Of a stretch of DNA of 64,000 nt, positions 42,411-51,624 are shown one piece after another. The position numbers were made by a program, and so were the translations under genes. Under the pieces are notes generated by a model. The model did not search any database and had not been told where the DNA came from. It saw nothing but the letters and a program-made list of their open reading frames with translations. Position 1 is the first letter of the stretch, and every line of letters starts with the position of its first letter. Source of the DNA: DAHUXN01 sp963811805 (GTDB taxonomy: Bacteria > Acidobacteriota > Terriglobia > Acidiferrales > UBA7541); the NCBI GenBank assembly GCA_963811805.1, contig CAWESU010000001.1:1550001-1614000 (forward strand), written 5' to 3'.

Positions 42411-44303
42411 ATGAGGCGGATGCGGATCGCAATGGCTTTGTGCGTGGCGGCGGGAATTGCGGGAGTGTGTTTGAGCTGGCTGCATGTGCAGGAGGCGCGC
42501 GCGCAAGAATCGGCGGCGCTGGACCTGAGCGCGTTGTATACGAAGCAGGACGCGATGATTCCGATGCGCGACGGGGTGAAGCTGCACACGGAAATTTATG
42601 CGCCGAAGAATGCGGCGGGGCCGCTGCCGTTTCTGATTACGCGCACGCCCTACGGCACGAGCGACGGCGCAAACGGTTACAGCAGCTTGTTCAATTTGTA
42701 CAAGGAGATGATTCCGGAAGGTTACATTTTCGTGATGCAGGATATTCGCGGGCGGTACGGGTCGGAGGGGCAATTCGTGATGAATCGGCCGGTGCGCGAC
42801 CGGAGCAAGCCGAATTCGATCGATGAAGGCACGGACACCTACGACACGATCGACTGGCTGATTAAAAATGTGCCGGACAACAACGGGCGCGCGGGATTGT
42901 TGGGAATTTCCTACGGCGGCTGGCTGACGACGATGGCGCTGCTGGAGCCGCATCCAGCGCTGAAGGCGGTGTCGGAGCAGGCGTCGCCGGCGGATATGTT
43001 TTTGGGCGACGATTTTCATCACAACGGGGCGTTCCGGCTGAGCTATGGGTTCGAATACGCGGCGATGATGGAGACGGGCAAGACGAATTTCATGTTCCAG
43101 TTCGACAAATACGACACGTTCGAGTGGTATCTGGCTCTGGGGCCGCTTTCGAATATCGACAAGAAGTATCTGCATGGCGAGCTGCCGACGTGGGAGGGCT
43201 TCGTCAACCATCCGAATTACGACGGCTTCTGGCAGAAGCAGGCGTTCTATCCGTATTTGAAGGATTTGCATTTGAGCGTGCCGGATTTGAATGTGGCGGG
43301 ATGGTGGGATCAGGAAGATTTCTACGGGCCGGTGAAGATTTACGAGACGCTGGAGAAAAACGACACGAACCATTTCAATTATCTGGTGGTGGGGCCGTGG
43401 AATCACGGAGGCTGGGGACGCAGCGACGGGGAAAGCCTGGGGCGGATTCAATTTGGGAGAGCGACGAGCAAGGATTTTCGCGCGGATGTGCAGGCGCCGT
43501 GGTTTGCGTACTGGCTGAAGGACAAAGGCGAGTTGCCGTTCAAGAAGGCGCGGACGTTTGAGACCGGCGCGAACCAATGGGTGGACTACGATGCGTGGCC
43601 GCCGACGGAAAACGTGACGGAGAAGAAACTATATTTTGGCGCGGATGGGAAACTATCGTTCGATGCGCCGCAGGCGAGCGGAGCGGAGGCGTTCGACAGC
43701 TATATTTCCGATCCGGCGCATCCGGTTCCTTACCGGCACCCTCCGGTGGAAGAGACGTACGGGCCGGGCAGCCATTGGTACACGTGGCTGGTGGAGGACC
43801 AGCGATGGGTGGATTCGCGGCCGGACACGGTGAACTGGTCGACGGGCGCGCTGGACGCGGATGTGTGCGTGGCGGGAGATATTGTGGCGAAGCTGTACGC
43901 GTCGACGACCGGAACGGACAGCGACTGGATTGCGAAGCTGGTCGATGTGTATCCGGAGAAGTATGAGGCGGAGCCGTCGATGGGCGGATACGAGCTGATG
44001 ATTGCGGATGAGGTGTTTCGCGGGCGCTTTCGCAACAGTTTTGAGAGGCCGGAGCCGATCGTTCCGGGAAAAGTGACGCCGTACACCATCGATTTGCACA
44101 CGAACAGCCATTGTTTCTTGAAAGGGCACCGCATCATGGTGCAGGTGCAGAGCACGTGGTTCCCGATCATCGACCGGAACCCGCAGAAATTCGTGCCGAA
44201 TATTTTCAAGGCGACAGCGAGCGATTACATCAAGGCGACGCAGAGGATTTATCGGACGAAGGAATATCCGTCGAACGTGGAAGTGCCGGTGGTGCAGCCG
44301 TGA
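42411..44303 (+). CDS. CocE/NonD family alpha/beta hydrolase, exported
   Basis: A 630-residue hydrolase of the X-Pro dipeptidyl-peptidase/cocaine-esterase class. A signal peptide (MRRMRIAMALCVAAGIAGVC, ending ARAQE) precedes the alpha/beta fold. The nucleophile is Ser in LLGISYGGWLTTMA, oxyanion-side sequence ITRTPYGTSD and VMQDIRGRYGSEG, the Asp near GWWDQEDFYGP, and His in VGPWNHGGWGRS. The C-terminal jelly-roll domain (about 440-620) has DADVCVAGDIVAKLYAST. Typical products cleave acyl or peptide bonds; some glutaryl acylases share this layout. The ATG at 42411 is chosen over an upstream in-frame GTG. Confidence 0.9.
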   Translation: MRRMRIAMALCVAAGIAGVCLSWLHVQEARAQESAALDLSALYTKQDAMIPMRDGVKLHTEIYAPKNAAGPLPFLITRTPYGTSDGANGYSSLFNLYKEMIPEGYIFVMQDIRGRYGSEGQFVMNRPVRDRSKPNSIDEGTDTYDTIDWLIKNVPDNNGRAGLLGISYGGWLTTMALLEPHPALKAVSEQASPADMFLGDDFHHNGAFRLSYGFEYAAMMETGKTNFMFQFDKYDTFEWYLALGPLSNIDKKYLHGELPTWEGFVNHPNYDGFWQKQAFYPYLKDLHLSVPDLNVAGWWDQEDFYGPVKIYETLEKNDTNHFNYLVVGPWNHGGWGRSDGESLGRIQFGRATSKDFRADVQAPWFAYWLKDKGELPFKKARTFETGANQWVDYDAWPPTENVTEKKLYFGADGKLSFDAPQASGAEAFDSYISDPAHPVPYRHPPVEETYGPGSHWYTWLVEDQRWVDSRPDTVNWSTGALDADVCVAGDIVAKLYASTTGTDSDWIAKLVDVYPEKYEAEPSMGGYELMIADEVFRGRFRNSFERPEPIVPGKVTPYTIDLHTNSHCFLKGHRIMVQVQSTWFPIIDRNPQKFVPNIFKATASDYIKATQRIYRTKEYPSNVEVPVVQP

Positions 44304-44442
44304 ACTGAAGCGCGGAGTGAACCCAGAAAAGCAGATTCCTCGCACCCTTTCGCAGCTTTTTTAGTTTGGCTGCTTGCCGCAGCCGCGCGAAGGGGGCTCG
44401 GAATGACAATTCGAGTTAGTCGCGAAGGCAGAGGAGGGGAAT

Positions 44443-44790
44443 GTGGACGGACGAGTGGACACGAACATGGTCACAAATGCGTTTGAGCTTCCGGGATATC
44501 GAATCGTGCGGACGGTGGGACTGGTGCGCGGGATCATTGTGAGGTCGCGGAGCATATTCGGGAATATCGGCGCGTCATTGCAGACAATCGTCGGCGGAAA
44601 TATCACGCTTTTTACGGATATGTGCGAGAAGACGCGCGAGGATGCGCTGGAGCTTCTGATGGAGCACGCGGCGGAGCGCGGCGGCAATGCGATTATCGGG
44701 GTGCGCTACGACGCGAATGAAATTATGCAGGGCGTGACGGAAGTGCTGGCGTACGGGACGGCGGTGGTGGTGGAGCGGGCGACGTCATGA
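44443..44790 (+). CDS. YbjQ/UPF0145 family protein
   Basis: A 115-residue protein of the YbjQ (DUF74, UPF0145) family, which forms pentameric rings and is sometimes called a heavy-metal-binding domain without firm proof. Features: FELPGYRIVRTVGLVRGIIV, SRSIFGNIGASLQTIVGGNI, then ALELLMEHAAERGGNAIIGV and EVLAYGTAVVV. The GTG at 44443 has GAGGAGGGGAAT just before it, but family members usually begin at the position of the ATG at 44467 (MVTNAFELPGYR), so either start is possible. Convergent with the cupin gene. Function unknown. Confidence 0.85.
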   Translation: MDGRVDTNMVTNAFELPGYRIVRTVGLVRGIIVRSRSIFGNIGASLQTIVGGNITLFTDMCEKTREDALELLMEHAAERGGNAIIGVRYDANEIMQGVTEVLAYGTAVVVERATS

Positions 44791-44802
44791 TAGCCGGCGG
44801 AT

Positions 44803-45198
44803 TTACTTGCGGTATTGCTCGTCGCTGACGTGCTCAAACCAGTCGACTACCTTGCCGTCTTTCCTTTCCTGAATGGCGATGTGCGTCATGGCCGTGGTCG
44901 GCGTGGCGCCATGCCAATGCTTCTCGCCGGGCGAGATCCATACGACGTCACCGGGATGGATTTCATCGACGGGTCCGCCCCAGCGTTGGACCCAGCCGCA
45001 GCCGGCGGTGACGATGAGAGTTTGACCGAGCGGGTGGGTGTGCCAGGCAGCCCGCGCGCCGGGCTCGAAAGTTACGCTGGCGCCTTGAACAAGCGCGGGA
45101 TCGGGCGCCTGAAAAAGCGGATCGATCCGTACGGCGCCAGTGAACCAGTCTGAGGGTCCCTTGCCAGAGGGTTGCGAGCCGATTCTCTTGATTTCCAT
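44803..45198 (-). CDS. Small cupin-domain protein
   Basis: A 131-residue single-domain cupin. Metal ligands are visible: His-x-His in AAWHTHPLGQTLIVTAG (motif 1, with Glu replaced by Gln) and His in SPGEKHWHGATPTTAM (motif 2). The outline, with DWFTGAVRIDPLFQ and EIHPGDVVWISPG, is that of cupins in the carboxymuconolactone-decarboxylase and hydroxynitrile-lyase-like group (MnHNL/AcHNL type), where Mn is bound. The substrate is unknown. The ATG at 45196-45198 follows GAGGAGTC. Confidence 0.85.
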   Translation of the reverse strand: MEIKRIGSQPSGKGPSDWFTGAVRIDPLFQAPDPALVQGASVTFEPGARAAWHTHPLGQTLIVTAGCGWVQRWGGPVDEIHPGDVVWISPGEKHWHGATPTTAMTHIAIQERKDGKVVDWFEHVSDEQYRK

Positions 45199-45335
45199 TT
45201 CTGACTCCTCAGTTGAAGTTGTTACTGTTGGCCGGCCGAGAATGCGGACGGCTCTGAGTACGAAACGCGGGTGGAAAATCACAAAAGGAGATTCGTCGAG
45301 CCAGTGACCGCACCGCCGACAGCCGTGGAAACGGA

Positions 45336-45412
45336 TGGTAGGCCCGTGCGGGCTCGAACCGCAGACCTCTACCGTGTCAAGGTAGCGCTCTAACCAACTG
45401 AGCTACGGGCCT
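45336..45412 (-). tRNA. tRNA-Val (GAC)
   Basis: Cloverleaf on the minus strand: acceptor AGGCCCG / CGGGCCT, U8-A9, D-arm GCTC...GAGC, anticodon stem CTACC / GGTAG with loop TTGACAC (anticodon GAC), T-arm GCGGTTCGAGCCCGC, discriminator A and an encoded CCA (complement of 45336-45338). Confidence 0.95.
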
Positions 45413-45590
45413 AACGAGGACAAATCTACTGGTTAGGCAAACCCAATCTTACCGTATTTCCAAGTGGGTGCACAATTCGGTTCACAGGTGCATGAATTTC
45501 CACTCACAGTGCCAAGATTGCATCGTACTTTCCGGCGGCATGTGAAGCAGATGAGCGGCAGCGAACGGGAACAATGAAGGAGATTCACTG

Positions 45591-46865
45591 ATGCAGACGA
45601 ATCGGCGTGAATTTCTTGCGAGTATCGGCGGGGCTGCGGCGTTAACGGCGCTCGGCGACAGCGGCTCCGAGGCATTACTGCAGAATCCGGGTCCTTCTTC
45701 CGTTGCTTCTCCCGCGACGGCGCTTCCAGCCAAGAACGATTTTGCGATTCCAGAAGACGTGACATACATCAACAGCGCATTCATTCATCCGATGCCAGTT
45801 GCGGCGGCGCAAGCTCTTCGGGAGTATGCAGACGTCCGGTCGGAGCCGGGGATCGCGTCAAAGCTGCACAATGTGGACGTCAAGGCCGAGCTCGCCGCGT
45901 TGATCAACGCGAAGCCTTCGGAGATCAGTTTCGTTCCCAACACCAGCACAGGCGAAAATCTGGTGGTGAATGGATTGGGAATTCCGCACACGGATGGCAA
46001 CGTGGTGAGCGACGCGCTGCATTTCGAAGGGGCGCTGTTGCACTTGGGAGAATTGCAGAAGCGCAACGGGCTGGATCTGCGCATCGTGCCGATGCGCGAC
46101 TGGCGAATCGACATGCGCGACATGGAGCAGGTGGTCGACAAGAAAACGAAATTGATCGAAATATCGCTCGTGGCGATGCCCAACGGTTTTGTGCATGATT
46201 TAAAGGCAGTTTGCGATCTCGCTCACGCGCATGGCGCATTGGTCTATGCGGACATCGCCCAGGCGGCGGGGAATATGCCCATCGACGTGCGGGAGAGCGA
46301 CGTGGATTTCTGCGCATGCTCGAGCTTCAAGTGGCTGATGGGCGATTTCGGGCTTGGCTTTCTGTTTGTTAAGGAATCGCTTCTCGATCGAATGACTGCG
46401 TGCCCGCAGTATGGCTATTCTGAGACGCAAGCGCTCGATTCGCATTTCATGCCGGGCGATCCTCCCGGCGATGCACCCTACACGTGGCAACTCAAGAACG
46501 ATGCGGGCGGGCACTTTGAAGTGGCCACGCCGGCCATTGGCGTGATGTTTGCTCTCGGCGAATCGCTGCCCTACATCCGGCGGCTCGGCGTTGAAAACAT
46601 TCAGGCATACCGGCAGCCAATGATCAAGAAACTTCAACAAGAAATGCCACGGCTGGGATTCGCACAGCTGACGCCCGCGGAGTCGACTTCGCCGGTGGTT
46701 GCGTTTGCGGTGAAGGACTACCAGTCCGTTTCAGAGCGTCTGCGGCAGGGAAACGTTAACGTCAGGCTGGGTCGGAACTACATAAAAGTGTCCCCCTCAG
46801 TGTTTAACGATATGAGGGACATCGACAAACTGCTGGAAGTGCTGGCTGGCACCGGCCTACGATGA
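45591..46865 (+). CDS. Class V aminotransferase-fold PLP protein with Tat signal
   Basis: A 424-residue fold-type I PLP enzyme. It begins with a twin-arginine signal, QTNRREFLASIGGAAALTAL, followed by a linker. The PLP fold shows VTYINSAFIHPMPVAA, FVPNTSTGENLVVNG, the Asp that holds the pyridine N in LVYADIAQAAGNMP and the Schiff-base lysine in CSSFKWLMGDFG. These resemble cysteine desulfurase/kynureninase-like (isopenicillin epimerase-type) enzymes. Export of a PLP enzyme through Tat is uncommon and suggests the cofactor is loaded before export. The reaction cannot be named from sequence. GAAGGAG precedes the ATG. Confidence 0.85.
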   Translation: MQTNRREFLASIGGAAALTALGDSGSEALLQNPGPSSVASPATALPAKNDFAIPEDVTYINSAFIHPMPVAAAQALREYADVRSEPGIASKLHNVDVKAELAALINAKPSEISFVPNTSTGENLVVNGLGIPHTDGNVVSDALHFEGALLHLGELQKRNGLDLRIVPMRDWRIDMRDMEQVVDKKTKLIEISLVAMPNGFVHDLKAVCDLAHAHGALVYADIAQAAGNMPIDVRESDVDFCACSSFKWLMGDFGLGFLFVKESLLDRMTACPQYGYSETQALDSHFMPGDPPGDAPYTWQLKNDAGGHFEVATPAIGVMFALGESLPYIRRLGVENIQAYRQPMIKKLQQEMPRLGFAQLTPAESTSPVVAFAVKDYQSVSERLRQGNVNVRLGRNYIKVSPSVFNDMRDIDKLLEVLAGTGLR

Positions 46866-46932
46866 TGCCCCAAAGATGATGGCAACACAGCGCGCTTGAT
46901 GGCGCTCGCAGAGTGCGGTAGGAAAGAAACAA

Positions 46933-49515
46933 ATGACGCAGTTCGTGATGCGCTGGCGCACGGCAAGGGTCATGCTGCTGGTGGCGGGCGCCCTGTTTTC
47001 AAGCGTGCTGACAACAGGCGCCGGCACTTCAGCGGGATGGCGGAAGTACGCGTCCAACCCGGTGATTGGCGGAAAACTGGGCACGGTCTTCGATGTCACG
47101 GTCCTGAAAGAGAAAGACAAGTACCGCATGTGGGCTTCCTGGCGCCCGAAGAAGAGCATTGCGCTTTTTGAGAGCAGCGACGGCATGCATTGGGGAGAAC
47201 CGACGATCGTCCTGGGTCCCACGAACAGTGGCTGGGAGGATGACGTGAATCGCCCCGGGATCGTGAAGCGTCGGGATGGATATCACCTTTGGTATACGGG
47301 GCAAGCGCGCGGCCACTCGTGGATCGGGTACGCCGTTAGCCGCGATGGGACGAATTGGAAGAGAGTAGGCAAGTCGCCGGTGCTCTCGGCGGACGCCCCC
47401 TGGGAAAAGGTAGCGGTGATGTGTCCGCAGGTGATTTGGGATGACGCGCGGCAGGAATACCGCATGTGGTACTCGGGCGGCGAGCAGTATGAACCGGACG
47501 CGATCGGATACGCGACGAGCAAAGACGGGATCCACTGGACAAAGTCCGCCGCGAATCCGATATTCCGAGCGGACCCGCACACATTGTGGGAGCGGGATAA
47601 AGTCACCGCGGCGCAAGTCGTGCCACATGCGGGTTGGTTTTATATGTTTTACATCGGGTTTCGGGATGTTGATCACGCGCAGATTGGGATTGCCAGATCG
47701 CGCGACGGAATCAGCGGATGGGAGCGCCTGGCGCAAAATCCAATCATTGGTCCTGATGAGAATGCTTGGGATGCGGACGCTTGCTACAAGCCTTGGGTAA
47801 TCTTTGATCAAGGCCGCTGGCTGCTCTGGTACAACGGCCGGGGCGGAGCAGTGGAGCAAATCGGCTTAGCCATCCATGATGGCGAAGACTTGGGATTTGG
47901 GAAAGGCGCCGGCCCGCGCGATGGAAACGCCGCAGTGGCAAGAACTGACCCCCATCCGGTCATTGACGCCCGCAGCTTTCTGCCCTACGTGCAGGAGTTC
48001 AATCGGGAAGACGATCACAAGTTCCCAACGATGATTGGCGATGACCGCGCGTGGGAGTGGATGGCCGACAACATTCCGCGATTCGACGCTCCGGACGCGG
48101 AGCTGGTGCGCACGTATTACTTCCGCTGGTGGAGCTATCGCAAACACATACGAAAGACGCCTGCCGGTTACGTGATTAGCGAGTTCCTTCCGGATGTGGA
48201 CTGGGCCGGGCTGTACAACACCATCGACTGCGCGGCGGGCCATCATATTTACGAAGGCCGATGGCTGCGGGACCCCGAGTATACAAATGACTATTCGAGA
48301 TTCTGGTTCGGCGGCGGAGGTAACCCGCGCCTGTATAGTTTTTGGGCGGCAGACGCCATGTATGCGAAATATCTGGTCGATGGCAACAAGCAGTTCGTGA
48401 TGGCGCTGTTGCCTCAGTTAGTCGCCAACTATAAGGATTGGGAAAAAACAAATCTGGGTTCTGATGGCCTTTTTTGGCAGATCGATGACCGAGACGGCAT
48501 GGAGAAATCCATCGGTGGAAGCGGTTATCGTCCCACGATCAACAGCTACATGTACGGCGACGCGGTGGCCATCGCGAAAATCGCCGAGCTGAAAGGCGAT
48601 TCCGTGACGGAAAAAGAATTCCTGGCCAAAGCGCAAACGCTTCGCAACGCTGTTGAATATGAACTGTGGAATTCCGCGGCCGAGTTCTACGAGACGCGGT
48701 CGCGCGGCACTGGAAAGTTTGTTGATGTGCGCGAGCTGATTGGCTACGTTCCGTGGTATTTCGATCTGCCGAGCGCCAGCCACGAGGCAGCGTGGAAACA
48801 GTTATTCGATCCCGGGGGGTTTGCGGGCCGATTCGGGCCCACAACCGCAGAACGGCGAAGCCCGCGATTTATGTTCCGCGACCCGCACGAATGTTTATGG
48901 AACGGCCCTTCTTGGCCTTTTGCGACGACGCAGACGCTGGTGGCCATGGCGAACCTGTTGAATTCCTACAAGCAATCGTACGTGGACAAGGCTGACTATT
49001 TCCGGCTGCTCAAAATCTATACGCATTCTCAGACGCGGACGCTTCGTTCCGGCGAAACAATTCCTTGGATCGATGAGGACCTGAATGCGGACACCGGCGA
49101 ATGGATTGCGCGGACGATTCTCCACGAGGAGAACCGGCCAGACCAGGATCGCAGCGAATATTACAATCATTCCGCGTTCGCCGACTTGGTGATCACCGGC
49201 CTGGTTGGATTGCGGCCACGCGCGGACGATACGATTGAAGTGAATCCGTTGCTCCCTGCCGGGGCATGGAAGTACTTTGCGCTGGAGTCAATTCCGTATC
49301 ACGGGCGGCTGGTCTCCATCATTTACGACGCGGACGGCAAACACTATGGACGGGGGGAAGGGCTGCGCATTTTGGTGGATGGCACGACGGTGGCATCGAG
49401 TCCGACGCTTGCTCATCTAGTCGCGCACATGCCAGCATCGGCGTCTGCCGCTGAGTCCTCAACGGTGAATCGTTTCCAAGCTACGCTGAATGCGAGCGCC
49501 GAGACGCGTCAGTAA
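46933..49515 (+). CDS. Two-domain glycoside hydrolase: 5-bladed propeller plus (alpha/alpha)6 barrel
   Basis: An 860-residue exported protein. After a signal segment (VMLLVAGALFSSVLTTGAGT), residues about 30-325 contain repeated GTNWKRVGKSPVLS, GIHWTKSAANPIF and YRMWYSGG motifs, the GH43/GH32/GH130-like five-bladed propeller. Residues about 340-800 form a helical barrel like the MGH1/GH63/trehalase class: DCAAGHHIYEGRWL, SYMYGDAVAIAKIAELKGDS, ECLWNGPSWPFATTQTLVAM and SEYYNHSAFADLVITGL. A C-terminal beta domain follows. The carboxylate pair and substrate cannot be fixed from the motifs alone. Fusion of these two folds suggests joint action on one polysaccharide. The stop overlaps the esterase gene tail by 7 bp. 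Confidence 0.8.
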   Translation: MTQFVMRWRTARVMLLVAGALFSSVLTTGAGTSAGWRKYASNPVIGGKLGTVFDVTVLKEKDKYRMWASWRPKKSIALFESSDGMHWGEPTIVLGPTNSGWEDDVNRPGIVKRRDGYHLWYTGQARGHSWIGYAVSRDGTNWKRVGKSPVLSADAPWEKVAVMCPQVIWDDARQEYRMWYSGGEQYEPDAIGYATSKDGIHWTKSAANPIFRADPHTLWERDKVTAAQVVPHAGWFYMFYIGFRDVDHAQIGIARSRDGISGWERLAQNPIIGPDENAWDADACYKPWVIFDQGRWLLWYNGRGGAVEQIGLAIHDGEDLGFGKGAGPRDGNAAVARTDPHPVIDARSFLPYVQEFNREDDHKFPTMIGDDRAWEWMADNIPRFDAPDAELVRTYYFRWWSYRKHIRKTPAGYVISEFLPDVDWAGLYNTIDCAAGHHIYEGRWLRDPEYTNDYSRFWFGGGGNPRLYSFWAADAMYAKYLVDGNKQFVMALLPQLVANYKDWEKTNLGSDGLFWQIDDRDGMEKSIGGSGYRPTINSYMYGDAVAIAKIAELKGDSVTEKEFLAKAQTLRNAVEYELWNSAAEFYETRSRGTGKFVDVRELIGYVPWYFDLPSASHEAAWKQLFDPGGFAGRFGPTTAERRSPRFMFRDPHECLWNGPSWPFATTQTLVAMANLLNSYKQSYVDKADYFRLLKIYTHSQTRTLRSGETIPWIDEDLNADTGEWIARTILHEENRPDQDRSEYYNHSAFADLVITGLVGLRPRADDTIEVNPLLPAGAWKYFALESIPYHGRLVSIIYDADGKHYGRGEGLRILVDGTTVASSPTLAHLVAHMPASASAAESSTVNRFQATLNASAETRQ

Positions 49516-51232
49516 ATCCAGCTCATGTCCGCGCCCTTGGGAGCAGTTTTCTTCATCCAATCCGCCTCCTTCGGGAAGATGCGCTGATCCCAGGTGAGCC
49601 CGCTGACTCCCGGCGGGTCGATGGGGCCGCCGGTGTAGCAGTGCGGCTGCTTCTCGCCGTACTCAAAATCGCCGGCGTAGTAGGGATAGTTGGTCTTCTC
49701 GAGAAAATCCTGAAGCAGCGAGACGGCGTTGTTCAGGTAAAACGTGTCCATGGTGCCGACGGTGAAATGCAGCTTGCCGACGAGCTGCGGCCCGAGGGTT
49801 TTCCAATTGGTGCGCAGGATGTAGCTCAGGTCGTAGTGCTGCTTCCAGTACTCCGCGACGCTGTGGTCGATGTCGCCGGTCATGGGATCGATGATGGGCT
49901 TGGGGTAGCCGTCGTCGCCGACGGGACTGAACACCGCCTGCCAAATGTCAAACTGGTCGCCCGAACGGCTATGCGTGCCGAGCACCAGTTCGCGGCGCGT
50001 CTCGCCCTCCATGGTGTTCTCGACCAGGCCGTCGGTGGTGCGCATCATCGGCCGCGGAACGCGCGCGAAGGGCCCTTCGACGAAGAACGCGTTTTTGTCT
50101 TCGTTAAATTTACGGATTGGTAGGCGCGAAAATCCACGGGATCGGGGCAAGCGGTCCACGCGCCGTTGTAGAAATCGGGATAGAACACCTGCGAAGCGAG
50201 CGTTTCCCATCCGCCGGTCGAGCCGCCGTAGACTGCGCGGGCCCAGCCTTGGCCGATGCCGCGAAACTGCCTCTCGATTTCCGGAATCAGCTCCTTGGTG
50301 ATGGCGTCGCCATAGGGGCCGTCGTTTTCTGAATTCACGGCATAGGAATCGTCGAAGTACGGCGTGGGATGCTGAATGCAGAGAACGAGGAAATGCGGCA
50401 GGCGCCCGGAAGTCCAGTCCTGATAAAACTTGTACTCATATTCCGCCCTCATTCGCTCGTGGCCGGTCATATCGGGCGTGGGCGGTTCGGTGCGAAACGG
50501 CTGCGGACCTTCCCAGTCGCTCGGAAAATGTCCTTGGTAGACCATCAGCGGATAGTGCGCGTCGGGATGCTCAGTGAATCCCGCGGGCAGGAGCACAATT
50601 CCGGTGATGTACGTGGGCGTGCCGAAGAAATTCGTGAGCAGAGCGCTCTGGATGCGGACGTGTTTGATCCACGGCGTATCCTGCGGTTGGTTGAGGGGCG
50701 GCATCACTTCGGTCAGCTCGACGCGAATCACGTTGTGCACGGCCGGGTCGACGTGAACGCGCTGGACCGCGCTGTAGAGATTTCCTGGTTTGCGATTCCA
50801 GTGCTGGCCTTCGCCCTTGTCCGGCGGCAGCTCGACGGTGTGGCCGTTCGAGAGGTGATAGGTCTGATAAATGTTGAGCACGGCTTGGACGTAATAATCG
50901 CCAGCTGGCACTCGCGAGAGATTGTCGAGCGGATAGCCGAGCGTGGACGCGTCCACGGTCACAGGCGTTCCCGGCGGCCAGTCGTTGACGTCCACGCCAA
51001 AGATCTGCGCGGCGTCGAGCGCGGTGTAGCCGGTTTGGAAGCGCGGCTCAGGATTGTCCGTGGTGGCCAGCACCAGGACGACGCGGCCGGTCAAGTGGGC
51101 CGCGCTGCGCAAACTGGGGAATGAAATCTCGAAGTGCAGCTTTCCCGGCGGTTGCGCGCGATCCGTTTGCGGCGCGAATGCCGCGAAGAAAAAAGTCACA
51201 AGCAAAATTGCGAAATTTCTGCGCGAATGCAT
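49509..51232 (-). pseudogene. Exported esterase (alpha/beta hydrolase), frameshifted
   Basis: The gene starts MHSRRNFAILLVTFFFAAF (signal peptide) and the first 370 codons read a putative esterase: HFLVLCIQHPTPYFDDSYAV, ELIPEIERQFRGI and the nucleophile in YGGSTGGWETLASQ, then PDPVDFRAYQSV. At about 50104-50115 the frame is lost; one frame over the protein continues NEDKNAFFVEGPFARVPRP, LVGKLHFTVGTMDTFYLNN, to a stop at 49509-49511. A single missing base (in GTAAATTTAACGAAG) explains the split. The continuous conservation on both sides suggests a recent mutation or a sequencing error. The N-terminal half (about 30-190) is a beta-domain typical of large acidobacterial esterases. Confidence 0.85.
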
Positions 51233-51624
51233 CGACGACCTCCCGCGAGACGCGAACCCCGAACCAAGCGGGGGAATGATACTCGCGTTTTGAACGAGCA
51301 GCGTCGATTTTTCGCGCGCTTCTCAACGGTGCATGACCAGCCCACCGCGTTCCAACGGAACGGATGCAAATAAGGGGGACATAAGATGGCCATTGAAGAC
51401 GTAAGGTTATCGCATCATTCTCGATATCGGGGATCAGGCAAGCGACCTGGCGGGTTGGTGCGCAGAACGTGTGTTTAAGTTGCCGAATCCATTTTATCTA
51501 ATTCAGTAAGCGCATTCGATGATGGATATTGCGATTTGCCATAGCCTCTGTGTCCATACCGCGTTCATCGTTCTGAGAGTATACTTGCGAACTTATTGAT
51601 TCGACCATTTTCTTGGGGGCCCTT
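51233..51624. other. Gene-free interval
   Basis: A 392-bp divergent gap. AT-richer in its right half. I see no gene, RNA or repeat here. Confidence 0.45.
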
